Source: Candidatus Zhuqueibacterota bacterium | GTDB lineage: Bacteria > Zhuqueibacterota > Zhuqueibacteria > Zhuqueibacterales > Zhuqueibacteraceae | DNA: 64,000 bases | Reading direction: 5' to 3' | NCBI GenBank assembly: GCA_022616415.1 | Contig: JAKEEU010000134.1 | Coordinates: 1-64,000 of the forward strand | Shown: positions 34,161 through 43,883 of the stretch, one piece after another | How positions within the stretch are numbered: position 1 is the stretch's first letter | Layout of the letters: the number at the start of each line of letters is the position of its first letter | The notes under the pieces: model-generated | The model's database searches: none | Told to the model about the DNA's origin: nothing | What the model saw: only the letters and a program-made list of their open reading frames with translations | Translations under genes and position numbers: made by a program

Positions 34161-34508
34161 ATGAGCGAACGCGACATTTTTCGGAAAAGCAATGAAACCG
34201 CCTGGGAATCGGTTGGAGAAGGTCTAAAACGGCAAATACTCTGCTATGACCACCAACTCATGATGACCCGAGTGGTTTTTGAAAAGGGGGCAATCGGGTC
34301 ACCCCACCATCATCCGCATCGTCAGGTGACTTACGTTGAGGAAGGCTCGTTCGAGGTGGAGATTGACGGCGAGAGGGAAATCCTCAAATCCGGGGATAGC
34401 TTTTTTGTCCCGCCGGATAAAGTGCATGGTGTCGTTGCTTTGGAAAAAGGCGCGCTGATTGATGTATTCGCGCCGTATCGCCAGGAGTTTGTTACTGACA
34501 AATCATGA
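34161..34508 (+). CDS. Cupin, KdgF-like
   Basis: 115 residues from ATG 34161; the frame reads back to 34005 only through a palindromic repeat. A single cupin domain with metal ligands in SPHHHPHRQVTYVEEG and the second motif FFVPPDKVHGVVAL. KdgF-type cupins convert 4,5-unsaturated monouronates, the products of polysaccharide lyases and GH88/GH105 hydrolases, to linear ketouronates. The next gene, a lyase, overlaps its stop codon (ATGA), which supports this role. Cytoplasmic. Confidence 0.75.
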   Translation: MSERDIFRKSNETAWESVGEGLKRQILCYDHQLMMTRVVFEKGAIGSPHHHPHRQVTYVEEGSFEVEIDGEREILKSGDSFFVPPDKVHGVVALEKGALIDVFAPYRQEFVTDKS

Positions 34509-36775
34509 GATTAAATCTACAGCATTTTTCAGTTGGATGGATATGTCATTCCGAGGAGCGTAGCGGCGAGGAATCTTTCCAAGCTCAGATTCCTCGCTTC
34601 GCTCGGAATGACATCCTTTTCGCGCAATTGAAAAATGCTTTTTTAAAGATTGGATTTCCATTGTGCCTTCTGCTGCTTCTGACTGGCGCAGCGTTCGCTC
34701 AGATATCCAAAGGCGACATCGATAAGACGATCGATGCGAAGGCGCTGAAACATCCATATTTGCTCTTTTCTGAAGGCGAAAAGCCAACGATCCGGCAACG
34801 CATTGAGACGGACGGTGAATCGCGCGATATTATGAAACGCCTGCTGGCAGAGGGAAACCGCCTGCTGCACCAACCGGTGAATTTTTCGATTCCCATCCAG
34901 GGCAAGAATACGCGCGCGGATTGGACCGAGTTCGATCGTGACGGCAAATATGAACGTTACTATAATTTTAATCTCGAAAGCGCGTTAACGCTGGCTTTCC
35001 TTTTTCAAATGACGGGTGAGCAGAAATTTGCCGATAAAGCTTTCCAATTCGCCGACGCGTTTTGCGATCTGCCCACTTGGACACAACGCGCGCATGAATT
35101 TCCCATCATTTACAGCCGCGTTATGCCATGGAATGTGCCGGACGATCAAGTCTGCTTCAACTTTGACCACTTCAATGGCGATAGCGGGCGTGAAATGGCT
35201 TATGTTTATGATTGGCTCCATCCGGCATTGAACCAGAAACAGCGGGACCGCATCCGCGGCGCGCTCATCGAAAAGGTGATCACGCCTGTGCGCGGAGATT
35301 ATGAATTTCACTGGTGGGCGACAGCTTATCGCTGCAATTGGTGCGGCGTCTGTAATACCGGCGTCGGAATGGCGGGCCTGGCATTGCTCACCGAAAATCC
35401 GCAGCTCACCGACATCGTGGCCGAATCCTACAATCGCATCAATAGCATGTTGAACGAGCTTGGCATCGACGGCGGTTGGCAGGAGGGCGGCGGTTATTGG
35501 TCGTACGCATTGCGAACCTCTTCGCAGTTTGGCAAGGCTTTGCAGCGGCTGACCAAGAGCAAGTACGATCTGTTTCAGAACCAGCGCTTGCAGGCCAATC
35601 CGGCGACGTTTCCTTTATACCTGTTCGTTCCGCCCGGCAGCTCCATTGATTTTGCCGACTCGCGGGGTTTTCGCATCGGCCCCACTTTTCTGCTTAACCT
35701 CTTGGCCGCGGAAACCGGAGATGCGAGGACGATCTGGTATCGCAACAATGTGCTGGAAGAGGGAAGCGAGTATCTCGATATCATCTGGCCGCGCCCATCG
35801 GGAAATGCCGTCGAGCCGGAAAAGAAATCGCTGCATTTTCGCACCATCGATTTTTGGGTGATGCGCAGCGACTTTAAAGATCCGTCAAAAGTGCTCGTCG
35901 CCGGCAAAGCCGGAAAAAATGACGACCCGCACCACGGGCATCTCGACATTGGCCAGTTTGTGATTTTTTGGAAAGGGCAGGCCTTTATCAGTGAAACCGG
36001 CCGCGCCTTTTATGATGAAAAATATTTTGACGAGGCGCGTTGGGATTATCCGCACGCCTCCAGCGCCGGCCACAATGTGATTTTTGTGAACGGCGAAAAG
36101 CAGATTTCCGGCAAGCTTTACAAGCAGCCATACAATTATGATGTCGGCGGCAAAGTGCTGGAGTTTCGCACCAACCCGCAACGGGACTATGTATTGATGG
36201 ATCCCAGCAAGGCGTATCCTCAAAAAGAGTTGAAGAACTGGCGGCGGCACGTCATTTTGGAAAAGCCGGAAATGACCATCGTGTTGGATGAAGTGACGTG
36301 CGCGAAAGGCGCGGAGATCGAGGCAAGATTTCATTCCGAGTGCGATATCGAATCCAACGAGCGATTTGTTTTGCTGAAAGGCGGCAATGACAATCGCAAT
36401 TTCCGGCGCCGCAGCGAAGCCTCGTCCGCAGAAACCCAAGCCGGCGCCGAACCAGGCACGATGGCGTTGATCCCGATTGTTGACAACGCCTTCACTATTC
36501 GCGAAGACCGCCATGCTTATCTGCCGGTAAACGCTTCCGCTGAGCTCACCTGGATTCCATATTTTGGCGTGGTTTCCAAAGCTTCCCGCGAACAAAACCT
36601 CTTCGCCACGATCATTCTGCCGGTGCAGGACAAGCAGGAGGCGGAACAAATCGCTGCATCGGCGGCTTTGACGCGGGACCGTCAAAACAATGTCAATATC
36701 TCGTTTTCCAAAAACGGCCAGACTTTCAGCTTCCAGTTCGATACCGGTCAGGATGGACTGCGTTTAAAAAATTAG
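34505..36775 (+). CDS. Heparinase II/III-type polysaccharide lyase
   Basis: 756 residues. The start at 34505 is coupled to the cupin stop, but the first 50 codons run through a palindrome (34545-34614), giving CHSEERSGEESFQAQIPRFA before the real hydrophobic signal (LCLLLLLTGAAFAQ). The mature protein has an alpha-toroid (YYNFNLESALTLAFLFQMTG; HWWATAYRCNWCGVCNTG; GGWQEGGGYWSYA) and a C-terminal beta-sandwich of the Hep_II_III family (DDPHHGHLDIGQFVIFW; ETGRAFYDEK). Such PL12/15/17/21 enzymes beta-eliminate uronic-acid glycans; the exact family is not resolved. Likely periplasmic. Confidence 0.87.
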   Translation: MRLNLQHFSVGWICHSEERSGEESFQAQIPRFARNDILFAQLKNAFLKIGFPLCLLLLLTGAAFAQISKGDIDKTIDAKALKHPYLLFSEGEKPTIRQRIETDGESRDIMKRLLAEGNRLLHQPVNFSIPIQGKNTRADWTEFDRDGKYERYYNFNLESALTLAFLFQMTGEQKFADKAFQFADAFCDLPTWTQRAHEFPIIYSRVMPWNVPDDQVCFNFDHFNGDSGREMAYVYDWLHPALNQKQRDRIRGALIEKVITPVRGDYEFHWWATAYRCNWCGVCNTGVGMAGLALLTENPQLTDIVAESYNRINSMLNELGIDGGWQEGGGYWSYALRTSSQFGKALQRLTKSKYDLFQNQRLQANPATFPLYLFVPPGSSIDFADSRGFRIGPTFLLNLLAAETGDARTIWYRNNVLEEGSEYLDIIWPRPSGNAVEPEKKSLHFRTIDFWVMRSDFKDPSKVLVAGKAGKNDDPHHGHLDIGQFVIFWKGQAFISETGRAFYDEKYFDEARWDYPHASSAGHNVIFVNGEKQISGKLYKQPYNYDVGGKVLEFRTNPQRDYVLMDPSKAYPQKELKNWRRHVILEKPEMTIVLDEVTCAKGAEIEARFHSECDIESNERFVLLKGGNDNRNFRRRSEASSAETQAGAEPGTMALIPIVDNAFTIREDRHAYLPVNASAELTWIPYFGVVSKASREQNLFATIILPVQDKQEAEQIAASAALTRDRQNNVNISFSKNGQTFSFQFDTGQDGLRLKN
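34545..34614. repeat. Palindromic repeat, family C (TGTCATTCCGAGG), inside a coding region
   Basis: Starts TGTCATTCCGAGGAGCG with GGAATCTTTCC, and ends AGATTCCTCGCTTCGCTCGG then AATGACA. An outer pair, AGCATTTTTCAGTTG and CAATTGAAAAATGCT, encloses it. In frame it adds the residues between the lyase start and its signal peptide. The ends TGTCATTC, GGAATCTTT match those of the GIY-YIG unit at 62465-62954. Confidence 0.9.
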
Positions 36776-36806
36776 CCTGCATGCAAACAAATCACGCCAC
36801 ACGGAA

Positions 36807-37928
36807 ATGCGAACTTCGGTCAATTTTGAAGCCATAGCCACATTGGCGATCTCGCTGCTTTTATCAATCGTAAAAAGGGCAAAACGATTTGGAGCAAAAC
36901 TATTAAAAGCTTTTTGGGAGATCAATTGTTTTGCCCAAAATGGTTTTGTCTTGGCCCTTACTCTCATTCTTTTCTTTTCAAGCTTTTCCGCCCCTGCTCA
37001 AGACCGCGCCGCTTGGATGGGCGAAGCGCGCTGGGGTGTGATGAACCACTATCTCGCGGATTGGCGCGCCCGCGTCGATCAAATCGATATGAGCGTGGAA
37101 ACGTGGAACCAGCTCATTGGCCGTTTCGATGTCGAAGGATTGGCCGAGCAAATAAAAACCGTGGGCGCGGGTTATTACATCATCACCGTCTGCCAGAACT
37201 CCGGTTACTACCTTTCTCCGAACGCCGCGTATGATCGCATTGTCGGCATTCAACCGGGCAAATGCTCGCGCCGCGATTTGGTGGCGGATTTGTACGAAGC
37301 GCTGTACCGGCGCGGTATCAAATTGATGGTGTACCCGCAGTCGGGCGCGCCCAATGGCGATAAGATCGCCAAAGAGGCGCTGCAATGGCAGAACGGCCCA
37401 TTTCCCAACAAAGAATTTCAGATCAAATGGGAACAGATCATCCGTGAGTGGTCCGAGCGTTGGGGCGAGAAAATCGCGGGCTGGTGGTTCGATGGCTGTT
37501 ATTGGCCGAATATCATGTATCAATCCTGTGAAGCGCCGAATTTCGAAAGCTTCGCCGCCGCAGCGCGAGCCGGCAATCCCGCGCGCGCCGTCGCCTTCAA
37601 CCGCGGTGTCGTGCCGCGCCTCATCTCAATTACGCCGCACGAAGATTACACCGCCGGTGAAATCAACGACATGGAACGCTTGGAAATCCGCCGCGCTTTT
37701 GAGGGAGAGGTTGACGGCGCGAAGATTCACGTTTTGAGTTTTCTCGGCGAACGTTGGGGCATGGGCGCGCCGAGATATTCTGAAGAACAAGTGCTCAAAT
37801 ACACGCACAGCGTGACGAAAGAAGGCGGCGTCATCACCTGGGATGTGCCGATTCAGGCGAACGGCTTGATTGCGCAGCCGTTTATCGAACAACTAATGGC
37901 AGTGGGCAAAGCGCTCAATAAAGAATAG
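36807..37928 (+). CDS. GH29-like (alpha-L-fucosidase family) secreted protein
   Basis: 373 residues in frame from 36807. A repeat of the GGCAAAAC family encodes residues near 24-48 (KRAKRFGAKLLKAFWEINCF) before the signal peptide (LALTLILFFSSFSAPAQ). The mature part has the alpha-L-fucosidase-like TIM barrel: ARWGVMNHYLADW, FDVEGLAEQIKTVGAGYYII, and GEKIAGWWFDGCYWPNIMYQ with a candidate nucleophile Asp. It is shorter than classical GH29 enzymes and lacks the C-terminal beta domain. Substrate unclear. Confidence 0.7.
   Translation: MRTSVNFEAIATLAISLLLSIVKRAKRFGAKLLKAFWEINCFAQNGFVLALTLILFFSSFSAPAQDRAAWMGEARWGVMNHYLADWRARVDQIDMSVETWNQLIGRFDVEGLAEQIKTVGAGYYIITVCQNSGYYLSPNAAYDRIVGIQPGKCSRRDLVADLYEALYRRGIKLMVYPQSGAPNGDKIAKEALQWQNGPFPNKEFQIKWEQIIREWSERWGEKIAGWWFDGCYWPNIMYQSCEAPNFESFAAAARAGNPARAVAFNRGVVPRLISITPHEDYTAGEINDMERLEIRRAFEGEVDGAKIHVLSFLGERWGMGAPRYSEEQVLKYTHSVTKEGGVITWDVPIQANGLIAQPFIEQLMAVGKALNKE
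36878..36950. repeat. Palindromic repeat, family B (GGCAAAAC), inside a coding region
   Basis: GGCAAAAC (36878-36885) and AGCAAAAC (36893-36900) on the left; GTTTTGCC (36928-36935) and GTTTTGTC (36943-36950) on the right. It lies within the 5' codons of the GH29-like gene. A partial copy with only the left pair is at 37928-37951, after that gene, and another left pair at 45768-45790 is in the GH2 signal peptide. Confidence 0.88.
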
Positions 37929-38004
37929 GCAAAACGATTTCTGGCAAAACTATTAAAAGCTTCTTTTGTTGCAAATTCTACACTCGCTTCAAATTGGAAT
38001 GTGA

Positions 38005-38082
38005 GTCATTGCGAGGCGCTTTTTGCCGAAGCAATCTCATAATTCTCAAAAGATTGCTTCGCTGAGAAACGCTCGCAATGAC
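38005..38082. repeat. Palindromic repeat, family C (GTCATTGCGAGG)
   Basis: GTCATTGCGAGGCGCTTTTT, then GAAGCAATCT on the left; AGATTGCTTCGCTGAGAAAC then GCTCGCAATGAC on the right. Nearly identical, base for base, to 58025-58101. It occupies most of the gap before the DUF5703 gene, whose frame runs back into it. Confidence 0.92.
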
Positions 38083-38127
38083 ATTTACAAGATAACCCCT
38101 AACGAGTATACAACACAGCACAGCGCG

Positions 38128-40806
38128 ATGGCGATTGGAAAAACGCTCTCAACCGTTTTGACGTTTCTTTCAGCAATTGGGTTGTTCTTTGAAAATTCCT
38201 TTTCACAAGAATCGCGTCATTCTTCCCTGCTGCAAATCAACTATCGCAACTTGATCTCACGCGCAGATCTAAAATATTCGCAAACCGTCGACCGCAGCGA
38301 AGCCGGCCTTCCTATCGGCAACGGCCGCATGGGCAGCCTCATCTGGACATCGCCCACCGCGCTGAAGCTGCAAATCAACCGCGCCGACGTGTTCGCCAAC
38401 AATCGCGCGACGCATAGCTTCAACCGGCGCGATTTGGATTATGCACACGGTTGCGGCTTCTTCGACATCGACTTTGTGGATTTCGGTCCGGACGTCTTTC
38501 CGAAGGAAAGCACCAAGCAGCATCTTTCCGTTTATGACGGCTTGTTGACTGTGAACGGACAGGGAATCACCGCGCAGATTCTGGCATGGCACGAACAAGA
38601 TGTAATGGCGTTTCACATAAATGACCAACGCTCTCAACCAACTCCGATCAATGCAAAACTGCGCATGCTGCGGCCGCCCGAAGTTTACACGAAGAATCAC
38701 AGCGCCGTTTCCACGCTGCATACGCGCGCGGGCAACATTGTTTTAAAGCAGGAATTTAAAGAAGCCGATTACTATTGCAGTTCTGCCGTCGTGGTGGGCG
38801 TCGTTGGCAGAGAAGCAATACCGCGCTTGTCCGATGCGACAGGTGGAAAGCTCCCTATTGTCTCTTCTCAGAAATGGCGCACGCCAGGCTTGGGACAGCC
38901 GACGGAAACCGAGATTCGCTTGGCGATCAAACCAAGCAAAGGCGCTTTCACAATCTTGGTTACGAGCGCCGCGAGTTTCGATCCAAAAGAAGATGTGATT
39001 GCGACGGCCCTCAAGCAATTTGAATCGGCAAAGGCCAAAGGCTTTGAAACTTTATTATCCGAAAACAAAAAATGGTGGCATGGATACTGGTCGCGCGCAT
39101 TCGTGCACTTGCACAGCGCCGACGGCATCGCCAATGAGATCGAAAAGCATAACACTTACTTTTTGTATCTCCTGGCCTCCAGCTCGCGCGGCACATACGC
39201 GCTGGATTTCAGCGGCATGGTTTTCAGCACGCTCGGCGACGCCAGCGCGTGGGGACATCAATACTGGTGGTACAATACCGGCTTGTATTATCGCGGCTTT
39301 TTCGCGGCGAATCGTTTGGAGTTGATGGAGCCGTTGTTCGATACCTATAACAACATGTATTCCGCATGCAGCACCGCGGCGCGACAAGTTTGGGGCAGCA
39401 AGGGAATTTATATTCCCGAAACCGTTTGGTTCGACGGTCCGGAAACTTTGCCGGAAGACATTGCCGCGGAAATGCGCGAGCTGTATTTGGTGCGCAAACC
39501 GTGGGAGATGCGCTCGCAGCGCTTCCGCGAGTATGCCGAAACACAAAATCCGCTGACTTCCATTTGGAATTGGAAAGGCGTTGGAAAATGGGTCGAGGGC
39601 AAATGGACTTTCAGCGACAAAGGCAACGGCCCGTTCGGCCATGTGCTGCACATGTTCGAGAGCGCGCCGCAGATCGCCTACTTGTATTGGAAACGTTACG
39701 AATACACGCTGGACAAAGCATGGCTGCGTGATCGCGCCTATCCCATGCTCAAAGGCGTGGCGGAGTTTTATCGCAATTTTCCGAATCTCAAAAAAGAAGC
39801 GGATGGCAAATATCACATTCATCTGATCAACCACAGCGAAGGCATTCGCGGCGCGCGCGACGCCATGGGATCGATGGCGGCCATGCGCGGAATTTTTCCG
39901 GTGCTCATCAAAGCTGCGGAGATTTTGAATGTGGATGCTGATATGCGCCCGGTGTGGCAAGAGTTTTGGGATAATCTCGCGCCGCTGCCGATCAGCGATC
40001 ATCCGGATGCGCCCGTACGAAATGCTCCCGACGAACCGAAATTCTGGATCAGCGGATTGCATCCGGTGTTGCACGGACGTGTTCGCCAAGATCACACGCC
40101 GGCAATGTATTTCGATCTCAGCACGCTCGAAACCAGAGAAGAGAATCCGGGGCTGTTTCAAATCAGCTTCGATACTTATAACCGCTCTTATCCCAACGGC
40201 ATGAATGACAGCACGCGCATTTCCGTGCTTTCCGGCTCCGCGGTGCTGGCGGCCAAGATGGGCCGCGCTGAAGATGTGCGGCACGCGATTATCAATCAGA
40301 TTCAATGCAAATGGCCCGAAGGCGACTTTGTCGATTTCGACGGCACCGGCCGCGCCGGCGTGTTGGCAAATCGCATGACCCTGCGCGAAGGCGTGAACGG
40401 CATCGACGCGCAACGGCTTGGCAATGCCGCTTATGCGCTGCATGAAGCGCTGTGCCAAAGCGTTCCGCCCGGCCCCGGCAAAGAAGCCGTCATTCGTGTT
40501 TTTCCCGCTTGGCCAAAAGATCGGGACGCCGCCTTCACGCTCTTGGCGCGTGGAGGCTTTCTCGTCACGTCGTCGCTGCAAAAGGGCGAAATTGAGTTTG
40601 TGGAAATTCTCTCACAGCTTGGCGGCGAGTGCCGGCTGCGAAATCCCTGGCCGGATCGCGAAGTGTCATTATATCGCAACGGCAAGAATGAGCAGAATAT
40701 CAAAGGCTCGCTGCTGCAATTCAAAACCAGCAAGGGCGAGAACATTGTTTTGGTATCGCAAGGCAACTCGCCGGCGCAATTCAAACGCGCGATTTTGCAA
40801 AAATGA
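38128..40806 (+). CDS. DUF5703-type secreted glycoside hydrolase candidate
   Basis: 892 residues from ATG 38128 (signal TLSTVLTFLSAIGLFFENSF); the frame reads back to 38023 only through a palindrome. The N-terminal domain has EAGLPIGNGRMGSLIWTSP and ADVFANNRATHSF, the DUF5703/GH95-like beta domain; an alpha/alpha toroid follows (GTYALDFSGMVFSTLGDASA; GHQYWWYNTGLYYRGFF; LYWKRYEYTLDKAWLRDRAY) and a beta C-terminus with VIRVFPAWP. Related GH95 enzymes remove alpha-L-fucose or alpha-L-galactose. Catalytic residues not assigned. Confidence 0.75.
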   Translation: MAIGKTLSTVLTFLSAIGLFFENSFSQESRHSSLLQINYRNLISRADLKYSQTVDRSEAGLPIGNGRMGSLIWTSPTALKLQINRADVFANNRATHSFNRRDLDYAHGCGFFDIDFVDFGPDVFPKESTKQHLSVYDGLLTVNGQGITAQILAWHEQDVMAFHINDQRSQPTPINAKLRMLRPPEVYTKNHSAVSTLHTRAGNIVLKQEFKEADYYCSSAVVVGVVGREAIPRLSDATGGKLPIVSSQKWRTPGLGQPTETEIRLAIKPSKGAFTILVTSAASFDPKEDVIATALKQFESAKAKGFETLLSENKKWWHGYWSRAFVHLHSADGIANEIEKHNTYFLYLLASSSRGTYALDFSGMVFSTLGDASAWGHQYWWYNTGLYYRGFFAANRLELMEPLFDTYNNMYSACSTAARQVWGSKGIYIPETVWFDGPETLPEDIAAEMRELYLVRKPWEMRSQRFREYAETQNPLTSIWNWKGVGKWVEGKWTFSDKGNGPFGHVLHMFESAPQIAYLYWKRYEYTLDKAWLRDRAYPMLKGVAEFYRNFPNLKKEADGKYHIHLINHSEGIRGARDAMGSMAAMRGIFPVLIKAAEILNVDADMRPVWQEFWDNLAPLPISDHPDAPVRNAPDEPKFWISGLHPVLHGRVRQDHTPAMYFDLSTLETREENPGLFQISFDTYNRSYPNGMNDSTRISVLSGSAVLAAKMGRAEDVRHAIINQIQCKWPEGDFVDFDGTGRAGVLANRMTLREGVNGIDAQRLGNAAYALHEALCQSVPPGPGKEAVIRVFPAWPKDRDAAFTLLARGGFLVTSSLQKGEIEFVEILSQLGGECRLRNPWPDREVSLYRNGKNEQNIKGSLLQFKTSKGENIVLVSQGNSPAQFKRAILQK

Positions 40807-40876
40807 CGGCAACGATGGAAGCCTGTGCGATAAGCAGGTGCGATTCGCAGATTTTTTCGATAACAGAGGAGTAATT

Positions 40877-42490
40877 GTGAAAACCTTGGGTCACAAAGAA
40901 AATCCGCAACGGATAGAAACAACACAACGGATAAAACCGGTTTCATCAGTTGTCCCGCCCGCAGCGGGATTTCTATCCGTTGTGAAACTTTTGTCTCTCT
41001 GTTTTGCAACCTCCGCATTGGCGCAAAACTCCTACGGCGTTCCCAACACCGCGTTCAAGCTTACATCCAAAGACCGTAAGCTGGCGAACATACAATTGCA
41101 AAACGCCTTTCCGAATTTGCGCTTCAACGGCGCTCTATTTTTGACGCATGCAGGTGGCGGCGGCAACCGGATTTTCGTTGCCACCAAAGGCGGCGTGGTT
41201 CACGTTTTTCCCAACGATCCTCAGATAACGCGTGCGGATAAGTTTTTGGACATCTCGGCGCGGCTCAGCGGCGTCGGCGAAACCGGCTTGCTGTCAATGG
41301 CCTTTCATCCGAAGTTTGCCGAGAACAAAAAATTCTACATTTCATACTGCGACCGAAATCTCGTTTCCATCGTGTCGGAAATGCTGGTTGCCGCCAATCC
41401 CAATCAAGCCGATCCTTCTTCCGAAAGAATTTTGCTGCGCTTGCAGCAGCCGCAGCGCAATCACAACGGCGGCCACATCGCCTTCGGTCCGGATGGCTAT
41501 TTGTACATCGCATTCGGCGATGGCTTCTCCGAGTCCGCCAGTGACAGCACCTTCCACGGCGATCCCATGCAAAACGGACAAAATCTGCAAAACTGGTTTT
41601 CGGACGTGCTCCGCATCGACGTGAACCAAAAACAAGATAGTTTGGAATATGCGATCCCGCCGGACAATCCGTTTGTGGGAAACGACAAGAATTGGACCGA
41701 AGCGACTTTCGCTTACGGCTTCCGCAATCCGTGGCGTTTCAGTTTTGACCGCTTGACCGGAGCGTTGTGGCTCGCAGACGTCGGCGATAAAAATGTTGAA
41801 GAAATCGATATTATCGAAAGCGGCAAAAACTACGGCTGGAGCATCAAAGAAGGAACGTATTGTTTTGAGGAGATGCCTTGTGACACTTCTCTTTGGCCAT
41901 TCCTGACGGATCCCATCTTTGAATATCATCGCGATGCCGGCGAGAGCATCACCGGCGGCTATGTCTATCGCGGCGAAAAACATCAAAGCCTCAAAGGCCT
42001 TTACATTTACGGTGATTTTGATTTTCGCAAGGTTTGGGCGTTCGAATACAACAATGGCGTCGCACGCAATGTTTTAACCCTCACTTGCCCGCAGAATGTT
42101 TCATCATTTGGCGAAGACGAAGCCGGTGAAGTTTACGCTGTTGGGTTCCAAGGTTCGATCTACCGCTTTGTAGATAACACGACCTCGGTGCAACAACCAT
42201 CGAGCATTCCCGCTGAATTTCGGCTTTATGCCGCTTACCCGAATCCTTTTAATCCTTCGTGCCATATCGCCTTCGATGTGCCACGACCGGCGCAAGTCAA
42301 GATCAGCGTGCTCAATATTCTCGGGCATCGCATAGCCGAGCTTGCAAATGTGCGTTATGAGCCAGGGCAGCATGTCGTTACTTGGAACGGTCAGGACGAA
42401 ATTGGAAGAAGCGTGGCCAGCGGCGTTTACGTGTATGTCATGGAAGCGGGAGATTTCAAAAAGAGCGGGAAGGTGTTGCTGATGAAATAA
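40877..42490 (+). CDS. PQQ-type sugar dehydrogenase-like protein with sorting domain
   Basis: 537 residues from GTG 40877, with AGAGGAG upstream; the longer frame to 40418 overlaps the previous gene. A family A palindrome is in the first 35 codons (ENPQRIETTQRIKPVSSVVP), before the signal peptide (LLSLCFATSALAQ). The body is a soluble aldose/sorbosone dehydrogenase-type beta propeller: GGGGNRIFVATKGGVVHVF, GETGLLSMAFHPKF, RNHNGGHIAFGPDGYLYIAF and WLADVGDKNVEEIDII. The C-terminus is a YPNPFNPS sorting domain ending KVLLMK. Likely oxidises a sugar or acts as a surface propeller protein. Confidence 0.82.
   Translation: MKTLGHKENPQRIETTQRIKPVSSVVPPAAGFLSVVKLLSLCFATSALAQNSYGVPNTAFKLTSKDRKLANIQLQNAFPNLRFNGALFLTHAGGGGNRIFVATKGGVVHVFPNDPQITRADKFLDISARLSGVGETGLLSMAFHPKFAENKKFYISYCDRNLVSIVSEMLVAANPNQADPSSERILLRLQQPQRNHNGGHIAFGPDGYLYIAFGDGFSESASDSTFHGDPMQNGQNLQNWFSDVLRIDVNQKQDSLEYAIPPDNPFVGNDKNWTEATFAYGFRNPWRFSFDRLTGALWLADVGDKNVEEIDIIESGKNYGWSIKEGTYCFEEMPCDTSLWPFLTDPIFEYHRDAGESITGGYVYRGEKHQSLKGLYIYGDFDFRKVWAFEYNNGVARNVLTLTCPQNVSSFGEDEAGEVYAVGFQGSIYRFVDNTTSVQQPSSIPAEFRLYAAYPNPFNPSCHIAFDVPRPAQVKISVLNILGHRIAELANVRYEPGQHVVTWNGQDEIGRSVASGVYVYVMEAGDFKKSGKVLLMK
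40907..40982. repeat. Palindromic repeat, family A, inside a coding region
   Basis: CAACGGATAGAAA (40907-40919) is the exact inverse of TTTCTATCCGTTG (40970-40982). A second word CAACGGAT occurs at about 40925 in the left arm. The element lies wholly within the N-terminal codons of the sugar dehydrogenase-like gene. Confidence 0.88.
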
Positions 42491-42534
42491 CGACGGGAAA
42501 GAATAATTTGGAACAAAATCTTTAAAAAATTTCG

Positions 42535-42596
42535 CCAACGGATAGATGAATCCAACTGTAGAAAGTTTTTTCCGTTGGGTTCATCTATCCGTTGGG
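42535..42596. repeat. Palindromic repeat, family A
   Basis: Near-identical to 725-786 over the whole length, including the loop; arms start CCAACGGATAGATGAA and end CATCTATCCGTTGG. It fills the gap between the sugar dehydrogenase-like and GH88 genes. Confidence 0.92.
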
Positions 42597-42657
42597 AAAA
42601 TTAAAAATTCAAATGATTTTCCGAGTTTTGCCGTGCAATGACTTAAAAGTCCAGCTT

Positions 42658-43875
42658 ATGATGCGAACCCCTCGACTCCTCATCCTTTTTGCGTTTCCGA
42701 TATTCGCGTTGGCGCTGTTTTCCCTGTCACGAAACCGCGCCGACGGCGTGCAGCTTTCGCAGCGCAATTTTGCCTTTGCGCAAAAGCAGCTTACTCTAGC
42801 GCTCGAACGCCTAGGTGATTCCCAAAACAATCCCCGCTCGACAAACAACGATGGCACGCTGCAGCTCGTGCCTTCCAAAGACTGGACCAGCGGATTTTTT
42901 CCCGGCTGTTTGTGGCTCATCTACGAATACACCGGCGAAGAGAAATGGAAAATCGCCGCGCAGAAGTTCACACGCAATCTCGAACAGGAAAAGCTGAACG
43001 GCACCACCCACGACATGGGCTTCAAAATGTTTTGCAGTTTCGGCAACGGTTACCGTTTGACCGGCGATCGTGAGTATAGAGAGATTTTGCTGGAAAGCGC
43101 CAAAATGCTGATCACGCGTTTCAATCCGAAAGTGGGTTGCATCCGTTCGTGGGATCATCATCAGCATCTTTGGCAGTATCCGGTGATCATCGACAATATG
43201 ATGAATCTCGAACTGCTCTTCTGGGCGGCCAAAGAGAGCGGCGATTTGACATTTTACAACGTTGCGCGCCAACACGCCGAGACGACGATGAAGAATCAAT
43301 TCAGGCCGGATTACAGCACGTGGCACGTCTTGAATTATGACACCGCTACCGGCCAGGTTTTAGATCGCCACACGCATCAAGGCTATGCGCACGAATCGAC
43401 CTGGGCCCGAGGGCAGGCGTGGGCGCTTTACGGTTTCATCATGGTTTATCGGGAAACCCGCGAGCAGCGTTTTCTGAATCAAGCCGTTCATATCGCGAAT
43501 TTTATTTTGAATCACAAAAATTTTCCCGAAGACATGGTGCCATATTGGGACTTTGACGTGCCGAACATCTACAACGAACTGCGCGATGCGTCCGCGGCTG
43601 CCATCTTATGCTCGGCGCTCTACGAGCTGAGCACGCATTTGGACCGCGAAGGCGTGAATTATAAATCTGCTGCCGACAAGATTCTTGCCAACCTGTCCTC
43701 TGAAAAGTACCTGGCCAAACCCGGCAAGAATGCCAATTTTCTTTTGATGCACGCCGTCGGCAACAAACCCGCCAATACCGAAATCGACATGCCGATCATC
43801 TACGCGGATTATTATTTTCTCGAGGCGAATTTGCGCAAGCTGAAGATCGAAAAAATGGCGGATGGCATGAAATGA
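42658..43875 (+). CDS. GH88 unsaturated glucuronyl hydrolase
   Basis: 405 residues from ATG 42658; signal or anchor segment LLILFAFPIFALALFSLS. The alpha6/alpha6 barrel family is recognised by DWTSGFFPGCLWLIYEYTG, HDMGFKMFCSFG (D119) and QYPVIIDNMMNLELLFW (D179); the two Asp are 60 residues apart as in known unsaturated glucuronyl hydrolases. HESTWARGQAWALYGF is also conserved. It removes the 4,5-unsaturated uronate left by lyases, matching the lyase and cupin upstream. Confidence 0.92.
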   Translation: MMRTPRLLILFAFPIFALALFSLSRNRADGVQLSQRNFAFAQKQLTLALERLGDSQNNPRSTNNDGTLQLVPSKDWTSGFFPGCLWLIYEYTGEEKWKIAAQKFTRNLEQEKLNGTTHDMGFKMFCSFGNGYRLTGDREYREILLESAKMLITRFNPKVGCIRSWDHHQHLWQYPVIIDNMMNLELLFWAAKESGDLTFYNVARQHAETTMKNQFRPDYSTWHVLNYDTATGQVLDRHTHQGYAHESTWARGQAWALYGFIMVYRETREQRFLNQAVHIANFILNHKNFPEDMVPYWDFDVPNIYNELRDASAAAILCSALYELSTHLDREGVNYKSAADKILANLSSEKYLAKPGKNANFLLMHAVGNKPANTEIDMPIIYADYYFLEANLRKLKIEKMADGMK

Positions 43876-43883
43876 GTGGTTAT

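Noticed and set aside
40418..40876. N-terminal extension of the sugar dehydrogenase-like gene
   Set aside because: It overlaps the end of the previous gene in another frame; GTG 40877 with AGAGGAG is a better start.
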